Assembly: GCF_000209165.1 (NCBI RefSeq)
Contig: NC_009043.1
Span: 744,001-808,000 of the forward strand
Source of the DNA: Scheffersomyces stipitis CBS 6054
Taxonomy: Eukaryota; Ascomycota; Pichiomycetes; Serinales; Debaryomycetaceae
Length of the DNA: 64,000 bases
Direction of reading: 5' to 3'
Made by a program: the position numbers and the translations under genes. This document shows, piece by piece, positions 1 to 8,419 of the stretch. Below the pieces are notes generated by a model. It had not been told where the DNA came from, searched no databases, and was given only the letters and a program-made list of their open reading frames with translations. The first letter of the stretch is position 1; the number at the start of each line of letters is the position of its first letter.

Positions 1-173
1 ATGAGAAATTTCTGAAGAATTGTTGTAATCTCATGAACAAGTAAATACCTATATAGACAGTTCATTATGGCAGAGAAGACCACTTTATTTGTCCTTTTTA
101 TGGCATTTTTCAAATCAGCTTGGTGCTCCACTAATAGGTTCCATAATTCCCCATACTATGCGCATTTTTTTTT

Positions 174-246
174 TGACTCCGGCCCGTATTGCAATTAAAT
201 CTTTTTCCCCATCCCGTTGACTCAAGCGCATCGTGTTGTATAAAAG
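174..246 (+). promoter_or_regulatory. SHM2 promoter: two Gcn4-type sites and a TATA box
   Basis: TGACTC lies at 174-179 and a full TGACTCA at 218-224, the core of the Gcn4/AP-1 site that mediates general amino-acid control in budding yeasts. A TATAAAAG box follows at 239-246, about 100 bases before the chosen ATG of SHM2 at 346. The order and spacing suit a Gcn4-driven promoter for a one-carbon/glycine gene. The motifs are seen; the regulation is inferred. Confidence 0.6.
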
Positions 247-345
247 GGAGAGAATGTCGAGGTGGATTTTTCACTTTTCGCAGAGCCTTTGCTTGACAAT
301 CTGAAACCCACCAGTTCAATTCCTCCCCGAAATCTCTCTCCCGCA

Positions 346-1758
346 ATGCCTTACGCCCTCTCTGAATCGCACAAGCAATTGGTCTCGGGCCATTTAGCCG
401 AAACCGACCCGGAAGTCGACCAAATCATCAAGGATGAAATCGACAGACAAAGACACTCCATCGTGCTCATTGCTTCTGAAAACTTCACCACCACCGCCGT
501 TTTCGACGCCTTGGGAACGCCCATGTGTAACAAGTACTCCGAAGGTTACCCTGGTGCCAGATACTACGGTGGTAACGAACACATCGACAGAATCGAGCTC
601 TTGTGTCAGGAAAGAGCCTTGAAGGCCTTCAACGTCACTGCTGACAAGTGGGGTGTCAATGTTCAGACCCTTTCTGGTTCTCCAGCCAACTTGCAAGTCT
701 ACCAGGCTATCATGAAGCCCCACGAAAGATTGATGGGTTTGGACTTGCCTCACGGTGGTCATTTGTCCCACGGCTACCAAACCGACTCCAGAAAGATCTC
801 GGCTGTTTCTACTTATTTTGAAACCATGCCATACAGAGTTGATTTGGCAACTGGTTTGATCGACTACGACATGTTGGAAAAGACTGCTGTCTTGTTCAGA
901 CCAAAGGTTTTGGTTGCTGGTACATCTGCTTACTGTAGATTGATAGACTACAAGAGAATGAGAGAAATCGCCGACAAGGTCGGTGCCTACCTTGTTGTCG
1001 ACATGGCCCACATCTCTGGTTTGGTCGCTGCTGGAGTAATTCCATCTCCTTTCGAATATGCTGACATCGTCACCACCACCACCCACAAGTCGTTGAGAGG
1101 CCCAAGAGGTGCCATGATCTTCTTCAGAAGAGGTGTCAGATCTGTCAACCCTAAGACTGGTCAAGAAATCTTGTACGACTTGGAAAACCCAATCAACTTC
1201 TCGGTTTTCCCTGGCCACCAAGGTGGTCCACACAACCACACCATCACTGCTTTAGCTACTGCCTTGAAGCAAGCTGCTACTCCTGAGTTCAGAGAGTACC
1301 AGGAACAGGTATTGAAGAACGCCAAGGTGTTGGAAACTGAATTCCTTGCTAAGGGATACCAGTTGGTTTCCCACGGTACCGACTCGCACATGGTGTTGGT
1401 TTCCTTGAAGGATAAGAACATCGACGGTGCCAGAGTTGAAACCGTCTGTGAAAAGATCAACATTGCCTTGAACAAGAACTCCATTCCAGGCGACAAATCT
1501 GCCTTAGTTCCAGGTGGTGTAAGAATCGGTGCTCCTGCCATGACCACCAGAGGCTTGGGTGAAGAAGACTTCAAGAAGATCGTCACCTACATTGACTTTG
1601 CCGTCAACTACGCCAAGGAGCTTCAAGCTTCGTTGCCAAAGGAAGCCAACAAATTGAAGGACTTCAAGAGCGCCGTGTTGAACGGTGACGACGAAAAGTT
1701 GAAGGCTGTAAAGGCCGAAATCTCGCAATGGGCTGGCGAATTCCCATTGTCTGTTTAA
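346..1758 (+). CDS. SHM2: Cytosolic serine hydroxymethyltransferase
   Basis: PLP enzyme that interconverts serine and glycine while loading a one-carbon unit on tetrahydrofolate. The open frame runs from a GTG at 262, but the first ATG at 346 gives a 470-residue protein of normal cytosolic SHMT length. The 28 upstream residues do not look like a mitochondrial presequence. The PLP lysine is about residue 248, in the [13 protein letters not shown] motif. The substrate and folate motifs [21 protein letters not shown] and [10 protein letters not shown] are intact. Codon choice is strongly biased (TTG, AGA, GGT), typical of a highly expressed gene. It lies tail-to-tail with the glutaredoxin gene. 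AGX1, another glycine-forming enzyme, is in the same window. Confidence 0.97.
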   Translation: MPYALSESHKQLVSGHLAETDPEVDQIIKDEIDRQRHSIVLIASENFTTTAVFDALGTPMCNKYSEGYPGARYYGGNEHIDRIELLCQERALKAFNVTADKWGVNVQTLSGSPANLQVYQAIMKPHERLMGLDLPHGGHLSHGYQTDSRKISAVSTYFETMPYRVDLATGLIDYDMLEKTAVLFRPKVLVAGTSAYCRLIDYKRMREIADKVGAYLVVDMAHISGLVAAGVIPSPFEYADIVTTTTHKSLRGPRGAMIFFRRGVRSVNPKTGQEILYDLENPINFSVFPGHQGGPHNHTITALATALKQAATPEFREYQEQVLKNAKVLETEFLAKGYQLVSHGTDSHMVLVSLKDKNIDGARVETVCEKINIALNKNSIPGDKSALVPGGVRIGAPAMTTRGLGEEDFKKIVTYIDFAVNYAKELQASLPKEANKLKDFKSAVLNGDDEKLKAVKAEISQWAGEFPLSV

Positions 1759-2144
1759 GTTTTTAACAAACGACCCAATTATGATAAAATCACGTATAAA
1801 TTTCTTGAAAAAATGACTACGAAACTTGTATAGCTTCATTTCTATGTTATGGCTTATGGCAAGCAAAACATTCCATACTACTTGAATTCAACATTCTTAA
1901 TGAACTTGATGTAGTTTTTATGACTATGGTATTCAACATCTACATATACATACATAATATTAATTCTACTTATACATATACTAATTACTGCAGAACGTGA
2001 ATTTTGTTAATATCAAAGCATAGCATGTCAACGTCCAGCTTACGTTGATATCTATGAAGAACTCTACTAGCTTCTTTCATCTAAAATATTATCTTAAATA
2101 TTCTCGATATGTTCCCATATATATTTACTTTCATTGCTAATACA
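1759..2144. other. Convergent 3' intergenic spacer
   Basis: AT-rich stretch between the ends of SHM2 and the glutaredoxin gene, with repeated TATATA/TACATA elements of the kind used as yeast 3'-end efficiency signals. No gene is seen in it. Confidence 0.6.
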
Positions 2145-2480
2145 CTAGATTAACTTGGCATCCTTGAATGCTTGCTCCAACTTACCTTCCTTTTCCAATC
2201 TCTTCAAGTCTTCTTCATTACCCCAACGCTTTCCGTTGAAGAAAATTGTAGGAACCCACTTTCTGCCGGAAATCTGAGTGAAGGCAGCCTCTAATTTGGT
2301 AGCTTCCTCCTCGTCAGCAAACTTGTCCAATTCGATGATATGAACCTTGTCCCTCACATTGTACTGGTCCCACACTCTGTAGGTGTAGTGACAGTCGGGG
2401 CACCAGGACTTGGACAACTGGAGAAAAGGGTGGGTGCTGATTAATTCCTGGGCTTTATCAAGATATTCCTGCGAGGCCAT
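2145..2480 (-). CDS. GRX8: Dithiol glutaredoxin, Grx8-like
   Basis: Small thiol oxidoreductase of 111 residues with a thioredoxin fold. The redox motif is CPDC at residues 27-30, preceded by SW. This Trp-Cys-Pro-Asp-Cys version is the hallmark of S. cerevisiae Grx8, rather than the CPYC of Grx1/2. The cis-proline region (KWVPTIFFNGKRWG) and the C-terminal helix are complete. There is no signal peptide, so it is probably cytosolic. The ATG at 2478-2480 is the only sensible start. It could be another member of the glutaredoxin family, but the active site and length favour Grx8. Confidence 0.85.
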   Translation of the reverse strand: MASQEYLDKAQELISTHPFLQLSKSWCPDCHYTYRVWDQYNVRDKVHIIELDKFADEEEATKLEAAFTQISGRKWVPTIFFNGKRWGNEEDLKRLEKEGKLEQAFKDAKLI

Positions 2481-2888
2481 TTTACGAGAATGTATTTATT
2501 GCGATGGGATCAACAAAGATCTAAAGAAAGAAGAAGAGTATATCCATTCAAAAAAAGAAGTCAAGCTGTCGTTGGAATTACTACTGAAGATGCGAAAAAT
2601 CGTCTTTTGTGGTGTCAAACTGTGGATCCAAAGCTGGTCCTGTTCACAAAGACAATTCGTTTCTACTATGGGTGGTAGCAGCTTCACAAATTTAAGACTC
2701 TGTATAAAATAATAGGTGCAATCAACTGTAATTCTCTAGGTACTCATGCTCCGGCAACTGATAGACAAGTCATAAATATATATTTTCAGTAAATACAAAT
2801 GGCTAATGGAATTCTTAAAAAGTAGTTATGGGGTTGATATAAAATCTGTATTAGTGTATTATTATGTCTAGCTATATTTTATAATTAT
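2481..2888. other. Spacer between the GRX8-like start and the STL1 end
   Basis: Holds the upstream region of the glutaredoxin gene and the 3' flank of STL1, both on the minus strand. There are purine-rich runs near 2525-2560 (AAGAAAGAAGAAG) but no gene or clear element. Confidence 0.5.
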
Positions 2889-4565
2889 CTAGGCTGCTTT
2901 AGGTTTTTCTGGGTAGTCTTCACCAATTTCACCAGCATTGGCGTCATTGTTGTTCAATACACCCTCGTTACCAATGCTAGAGCTGCTGGATGCGTTTTCT
3001 TTGGTTTCAAATGCTTCCTTGTCGAATGTACCATCGTCAAACAAGCCCAATCTGTTGGCTTCGTCTTCAATTTCGTGGTTGGACAACTTTGGCATGGTTG
3101 CAGCAACTCTCCATGGCTGTCTTTTGTCAACGAATGCCTTCGCAAAGATGATATCGATTTCTTCCAACGATCTTCCAGCTGTTTCTGGGTAGAAGAAGAA
3201 AATAATAGGAACGAAAAGGAAGTTCATCACAGCAAAGAAAAGATAGGCTCCCCATCTGGTGTTAGTGACAAAGACAGGGGTGAACATAACAACAGCAAAG
3301 TTACAGATCCAGTTGGTACAAGTGGAAATTGCAGAAGCTATAGTTCTAGTTCTCAAAGGATTGATTTCTGGTGGGTATACCCATGGCAATGGCAAGATGG
3401 TGAAGGCGAAGAAACAAATAAACAAGAATAAACCAACTGCGGCACCCTTGGCGTTGTTTTCAGTATCGTCAATCAAACAGGCAAAGGTGATAGTGAATGC
3501 AATACCTTGTCCCATAGCACCAATCAAGAACAAGTTTCTACGTCCAAGAGTATCGACCAAGAAGAAGGAAGGAATTGTGAAAATGGCGTAGACAGTTGCG
3601 AAAACACCACCGATAATCAATGCCATTCTTCTTTCTAAACCAATAGTGTCTTGAAACAAGACAGTGGAATAGTAAATGGCAGCGTTACAACCAGTGAACT
3701 GCTGAAAGAATTGGGTGCTGGATCCAATAACCATTCTTTGCCAGTGCTGGGTCTTACCACCAGTAAACACTTCCTTGACGGAAGCATGTCCAGCAAACTT
3801 GTCTACACTTTCCTGAATAACTTCAGCTTCATTAAGAATTTCTTCGTCGTCTTCGGGCAAGTCTTTCAAAGCAGACAACACTTGAAGAGCCTCTGCTCTT
3901 CTGTGGTTAGCAACCAACCATCTTGGAGAGTCGGGCAATTGCAACATTCCCACAAATAAAACGGAAGCAAACACTATTTGGAAAGCAACTGGAAATCTCC
4001 AGGAAACTGAATTGTCGACATAAGACAAACCGAAATCCAACCAGTAGGCAATACATGTACCCACAGCGACAACGGAACCTTCCAAGTTGACCAATCTTCC
4101 TCTGTTTTCAGCTCTTGACATTTCCGATTGCCAAACTGGAATGGTGGCAGTATTCATACCATTACCAATACCAGTGATAACTCTACCAATAACAAACTGA
4201 CCTAATGACCAGTGTGGATGGAAGGCGGTTACAGAAATAACTGTTCCCAAGATGATAATAAGCGAGCCACAAAGCACAAGAGGTCTTCTTCCAATTCTTT
4301 CACCTCTTAACAAGGCAAACACAGCACCAAAGAAACAACCAAGCTCGTAACAGGAGGTGACGGCACCTTGGATAGTACTGTTATTTCTAGTGGCGGGAAA
4401 CTCAGAGTTGAATTGATCAGCAGTAATAATTCCGGACATCAACCCTTGATCATATCCGAATAATGAGAAACCAGTGACAGCCACTACAGTGATGAAGGCT
4501 CTCAACTTCTTGCCCCTCAACCCGAAAGTGTTGGTTCTAGCTGTTAACCAATCAAGATATGCCAT
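2889..4565 (-). CDS. STL1: Glycerol/H+ symporter of the major facilitator superfamily
   Basis: Sugar-porter-family transporter of 558 residues with twelve predicted membrane segments, matching S. cerevisiae Stl1 closely from end to end. Shared blocks include TGFSLFGYDQGLMSGI near residue 35, TSCYELGCFFG, IPVWQSEMSRAENRGRLVNL, QFFQQFTGCNAAIYYSTVLF and the terminal FFYPETAGRSLEEIDIIFAKA. The central PDSPRW and two GRR loops are the usual sugar-porter signatures. Stl1 takes up glycerol with protons during osmotic stress and growth on non-fermentable carbon. The C-terminal tail is Ser/Asn-rich and acidic, as in Stl1. CTG-clade yeasts often have several STL paralogs, so this may be one of a set. 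Confidence 0.92.
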   Translation of the reverse strand: MAYLDWLTARTNTFGLRGKKLRAFITVVAVTGFSLFGYDQGLMSGIITADQFNSEFPATRNNSTIQGAVTSCYELGCFFGAVFALLRGERIGRRPLVLCGSLIIILGTVISVTAFHPHWSLGQFVIGRVITGIGNGMNTATIPVWQSEMSRAENRGRLVNLEGSVVAVGTCIAYWLDFGLSYVDNSVSWRFPVAFQIVFASVLFVGMLQLPDSPRWLVANHRRAEALQVLSALKDLPEDDEEILNEAEVIQESVDKFAGHASVKEVFTGGKTQHWQRMVIGSSTQFFQQFTGCNAAIYYSTVLFQDTIGLERRMALIIGGVFATVYAIFTIPSFFLVDTLGRRNLFLIGAMGQGIAFTITFACLIDDTENNAKGAAVGLFLFICFFAFTILPLPWVYPPEINPLRTRTIASAISTCTNWICNFAVVMFTPVFVTNTRWGAYLFFAVMNFLFVPIIFFFYPETAGRSLEEIDIIFAKAFVDKRQPWRVAATMPKLSNHEIEDEANRLGLFDDGTFDKEAFETKENASSSSSIGNEGVLNNNDANAGEIGEDYPEKPKAA

Positions 4566-5071
4566 AATGTATCAACTATGGTGTTATTATTAATATGGAA
4601 AGTTAAATATGGTAAGGGAGTTGAGAATTGCAATACTTCTTTTTGAGAAGATATAAATTCACAGCCAAAAGCGTATAGCGCAAATAAAAAAGGAAACTAC
4701 AAAATGGAAGTACGTCATAGCCCTGATATTTATACCTACTCGTCTGACACGAACAGCTTGGAAAATCTTTTATTAACCTGACCACATCCCCATAAAAATT
4801 GTCAAACTCGACCGAGCCTAGCCTTACTACTTGAAGTGCTGCTGTTGTACTTGCTATATTGGGAAGAATTTATTCTGGTGCAGGATGACGTAACCAAGGA
4901 CGTGTTTTGAAGGATGTGTGCATATAGTTATTCCGGGTTACAAATTGGTTTAGTCAGTACCATTTCTACAAACCTTTAACAGTCGGCTCAGGACATTTTG
5001 CTTGTCTAAACGAAAGCCTAAACATGAATCATTGGTTATCCCCCACCCGGTTTTTCAAACTTGGTCGATCT

Positions 5072-5086
5072 CCCCTCATTTCCCCT
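5072..5086. promoter_or_regulatory. Pair of CCCCT stress-response elements in the STL1 promoter
   Basis: Two CCCCT pentamers ten bases apart, about 510 bases upstream of the STL1 ATG. This is the Msn2/4 STRE core, and STL1 is a classic osmostress gene in S. cerevisiae. The pentamer is short and common, so this is suggestive only. Confidence 0.35.
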
Positions 5087-5289
5087 ACAGAAGCCTCCAT
5101 GCAATAGAGCCACCAGAAGACCCTAATCCTGCGAAAAAAGTTCCGTTTCAGTAGTGCACGGCAGGACCCCGTTAAATTGAAAAATTTGTTTAGTTTCAAT
5201 TTCATATGGGCGCAAATCCTTGTGCAACCATATTAACCGAGCTTACCAGCTGCAAACGCCGAACAGATGTCTTGATGAGAAAAAAACGC

Positions 5290-5429
5290 CTGAAAAAAAT
5301 CCCTGTTAGTATGTGAGAGCTGGTAATGTTGCTTTGCTGGTCAGAATTTATTTTTACGTTTCTTTATATATTTGTTTGTTAGAAAGAATCTGCTTGTTTA
5401 AAACTTGCTTTCCTTCGGATAGCACATAC
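5290..5429 (-). other. Putative intron with no assigned gene (STL1 leader or ncRNA)
   Basis: Read on the minus strand, a GTATGT donor starts at 5429, a perfect TACTAAC branch site is at 5311-5305, and a T-rich tract ends in CAG at 5290. The three signals give a normal 140-base intron. The upstream exon holds a 23-codon frame that stops just before the donor, so it could be a leader intron of STL1 or part of a noncoding transcript. No transcript evidence is available here. Confidence 0.4.
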
Positions 5430-6072
5430 ACACTCTATTGTTCTAGTCTACTCGGATGCAAATGAAATAAGAGGTTTCGCAATGCGTAGTTTGTGTTCAT
5501 AACCATCACAATCAAGGTCGTTTCTTTTTATCTCTTTTGGTTTGAATTTCGGTCTAATCTATGAAACTCTACTTTTGTAGATATAGATACACGTTTGTGA
5601 TTATCGTTTTTACGTCATAGCAGATACAAAACGACTGGAAGATCTGCCTAAAGCTACATCCATCTTATCCCATCACTGGAGGTGGACCCGTTAGTTAGTA
5701 GTCTCGCTATTTTTGAATATTGAAGCTATCTATCTTTCCTGCCTCGTTATCTTCGTTTCCCACTATTTCTTCTCCGCTCTTTTCCACGGGTGCAACAAAT
5801 TACTAGCAGATTGGGTTCGATTCTCGGTAATCCTGTCTCTATGATTATACCACCAGTTCCAAGCAAATTAGTCATTTGAACTACAGCAAAAAGTGGGGCA
5901 TTCCTCAAAGCGGAACGGGTGCAACATAGGATAATATGCCAAATTTTAAATAAGAAAAATCCCGTCCCACCAAGAAAATAAATTTTTTATAACCTACTCA
6001 ACTAATACATAATAAAATTTTGGCAGCACAAATTACTAATAAATCCGGAATATATTTCTAATCTAAACGAAA

Positions 6073-7788
6073 CTATGTAGCAGCTCTTTCGATATTTCTA
6101 TACATGTCCAACAAACTAAAATAATGTCCCACTACCCCCAACACGACACAGATATGCCAGATATTATGACTTGCCAAAAAGTAGTCGACCCACCACAACG
6201 AAAGGAACTCATGACTGTAGGGAGTAGTGGTTGGCTTCTCGGGAAAATGTTTGGCTATAATATCTTTGAATCTGGCCTCTTCTTCGTCCTCTGGTAAATG
6301 CTTTTCCTCGATATTCTCAAACTCCTCTTCAATTTCTTCGATTTCTTCACGACCACTATTTTCGATATTGTCCAATAAGACGTCTCTGGTGTCATAGTTG
6401 TGGTGGCATACTTTAGTGTTCTCTTCAATGATCACATCATATCTCCATCTTTCTGGAATTAGACCTCCGTAGAAAATAACCCCCAACCAGTACCACACAA
6501 AACTCTTGTAGACAAGAGGAAAGAAGAACTTGAGTGTGGGGAGAACGCCTTCGTATATCGCCATACAAACACCGGCAGATGCACCCAAAAATGCTAACCC
6601 CATGAAGAAGCCGATTCTCACGGATCTACATTCGGGCTTATCGAAGTAAGGCGACCAATTAAATGCGAACCCGGAGGTACCACAAATCGTGGAAAACGTT
6701 ATATACACCTTTAGGATCTTGGGGTAATTGAACAATGCACAGTATTCTGCAGCTATAACGGAACAAGTAATCAACACAGTGATTCCAGTATAGTCTACAC
6801 ATGCACACATTTGTCTGGTAGGCAAGTGGGCAAAACAGGAATACGTATGCCATGTCACAGAACTGATAAGACACTTCAAGGCCGCTCCAAAAAAGACGAA
6901 GACGGGCAAGTTGTCATTGAACGAGTTCAGCTTGTAAACATCGGTATTAGGGAAGTGCCAGAGAGTTAAATATCCCACAAAAAAGAATCCTATGATATGG
7001 GTCCATATGTTCATAGATTCGTTGTGGTTGAATTCAAAGATCGACTTTAGCATGGTGCTGTGGTTCAACGAGTACCGATAACCATATACTATGTACTTGT
7101 TTTCTCTCCAACTTAGAGGCAACTCGTAGTAGTGCAAGTATCTGTCTTTGGCATTCTTCAAAGCTCTATTGAAGTTAAAAAATCGTAACTGAAGAAGTGT
7201 GGAGTCTTCTTCGTAGTCGAGTCTTCTTTCTGGCTTGTTGTCGTTGATGAAGGCATCGATCAGTAGCAATTTTTCATCGAAATACTGGATGGTGGCTATG
7301 ATTTTTTGAGACAAGATCTCCTTTCTGTTGCTTGAACTAGCTATTAATTCTTTGTCTACGGAACTTGCAGAATCACTATCTTCAGAAGATGTGCTGTTGA
7401 ATAAATAGTTATACTGGTCATCAAGCGTATTGTACAAGTACTCCAAGTTGGTGAAAGAAGATCGCAATACGGAGTCCTTGATGAGATGAAGTCTCTGGTG
7501 AATGAGGTTCAAATTGTTGATGGAGTAGTTCTTGATGTTGGACAAGCTAGCTGTGCTATCTCGTCTTGAACGAGAGACATTTTCCGCAAAAGTTGACAAG
7601 TTGAGCTCTTTAGCTTCTTTGAGTTCTTGGGACTTGAATTTGAAAAAGTGCTCAAAGTTGTCTAAACGAGACTCGATAGACGATAAGAAAACGTCTAATT
7701 TTTCAACCAAAAGCTCTTCAGTTGTAGGAACAGACTCGAAAGACTTGTCATTGGAAGATGTTCCTCTGTGTCTGATTTCAGTTTCCAT
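6073..7788 (-). CDS. IZH3: PAQR/haemolysin-III family membrane protein
   Basis: Protein of 571 residues from the ATG at 7788; the longer frame to 7827 opens with TTG only. The N-terminal 220 residues are soluble, helical and probably coiled-coil. The C-terminal half carries about seven membrane segments, with the PAQR motif NHNESMNIWTHIIGF near residue 265 and the late histidines (ASHNIWHICVVLG) expected to bind metal. An acidic Glu-rich insert lies near residue 470. Long N-termini separate Izh3 from Izh1/2/4 in S. cerevisiae, where the IZH genes link zinc status and sterol/lipid metabolism. It sits in the ER or plasma membrane by family knowledge. Confidence 0.88.
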   Translation of the reverse strand: METEIRHRGTSSNDKSFESVPTTEELLVEKLDVFLSSIESRLDNFEHFFKFKSQELKEAKELNLSTFAENVSRSRRDSTASLSNIKNYSINNLNLIHQRLHLIKDSVLRSSFTNLEYLYNTLDDQYNYLFNSTSSEDSDSASSVDKELIASSSNRKEILSQKIIATIQYFDEKLLLIDAFINDNKPERRLDYEEDSTLLQLRFFNFNRALKNAKDRYLHYYELPLSWRENKYIVYGYRYSLNHSTMLKSIFEFNHNESMNIWTHIIGFFFVGYLTLWHFPNTDVYKLNSFNDNLPVFVFFGAALKCLISSVTWHTYSCFAHLPTRQMCACVDYTGITVLITCSVIAAEYCALFNYPKILKVYITFSTICGTSGFAFNWSPYFDKPECRSVRIGFFMGLAFLGASAGVCMAIYEGVLPTLKFFFPLVYKSFVWYWLGVIFYGGLIPERWRYDVIIEENTKVCHHNYDTRDVLLDNIENSGREEIEEIEEEFENIEEKHLPEDEEEARFKDIIAKHFPEKPTTTPYSHEFLSLWWVDYFLASHNIWHICVVLGVVGHYFSLLDMYRNIERAAT

Positions 7789-8419
7789 GGCTGTTGATTG
7801 AAGAATGAATGGCTTCGACCTGGACAAGACAGTCGAGGTCAGTAGAGAACGAGAAAAGCTCTAGCAGAACGTGGGACTTAAAAAAGTGTGTATCTATAGC
7901 GTTACTATAGTATTTCTAATTAGTTTAGAACTTGAATGGAGTTCTAACAAACTGAAGCTATTCTATGATTTCGGTCGTCAGTAGCACATTGAACTTTCCA
8001 ATTCAGAAGAATCAAAAATATTGGCAAAGGAAAAAGCAATTGTGCGACATTAGGCATTTGATATTTGCAATCGCTTGGCCGGTGAGACATTTTCTAGCGG
8101 AAAAAAAGACAAATACGACACTCCCCCTTTTTTTAGCTGGGGTGAATTAAATCAAAAAGCCTCTCTGCAGTTGGCTGAAAGCTGGGAAGCGCCTGTGATA
8201 TACAAAGATTTCGTGAATATACGTGGACAGTACGTATTTGGATCGTGCTGTGAACTGCTAGAAGTAAAAGAGAAGAAATATCTATGTCTACTCTCTTTCA
8301 ATTCATTCACCGATATCTACGCTTTCTCTTACTGGAAACAATTAATATATTAAATTATGTCTATAAGCAGCTGTAGTTGCTGAATGCGAAAAAAGTTGTC
8401 CATTATAAATTAGTGTTGT
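7789..8419. other. IZH3 promoter region
   Basis: Spacer between the IZH3 start and the end of the MNN4-like gene, both on the minus strand. It contains a C-run/T-run patch near 8121-8138. I found no intact ACCTTNAAGGT zinc-responsive element and no gene. Confidence 0.45.

Larger units (their letters stand above)
4566..6072. other. Long upstream region of STL1
   Basis: 1.5 kb between the STL1 start and the IZH3 stop, both on the minus strand, so mainly STL1 promoter. It holds pyrimidine-rich tracts, two close CCCCT stress elements (5072-5076 and 5082-5086), and an intron-like signature on the minus strand at 5290-5429. I see no coding frame of note. Confidence 0.5.

Noticed and set aside
394..1239. 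281-codon open frame antisense to SHM2
   Set aside because: It mirrors a codon-biased highly expressed gene; the frame is open because of the codon choice opposite it, and the product resembles nothing.
5811..5835. GGGTTCGATTCTCGG, like a tRNA T-arm
   Set aside because: The flanking bases do not form the T stem, and no A box or acceptor stem fits upstream.
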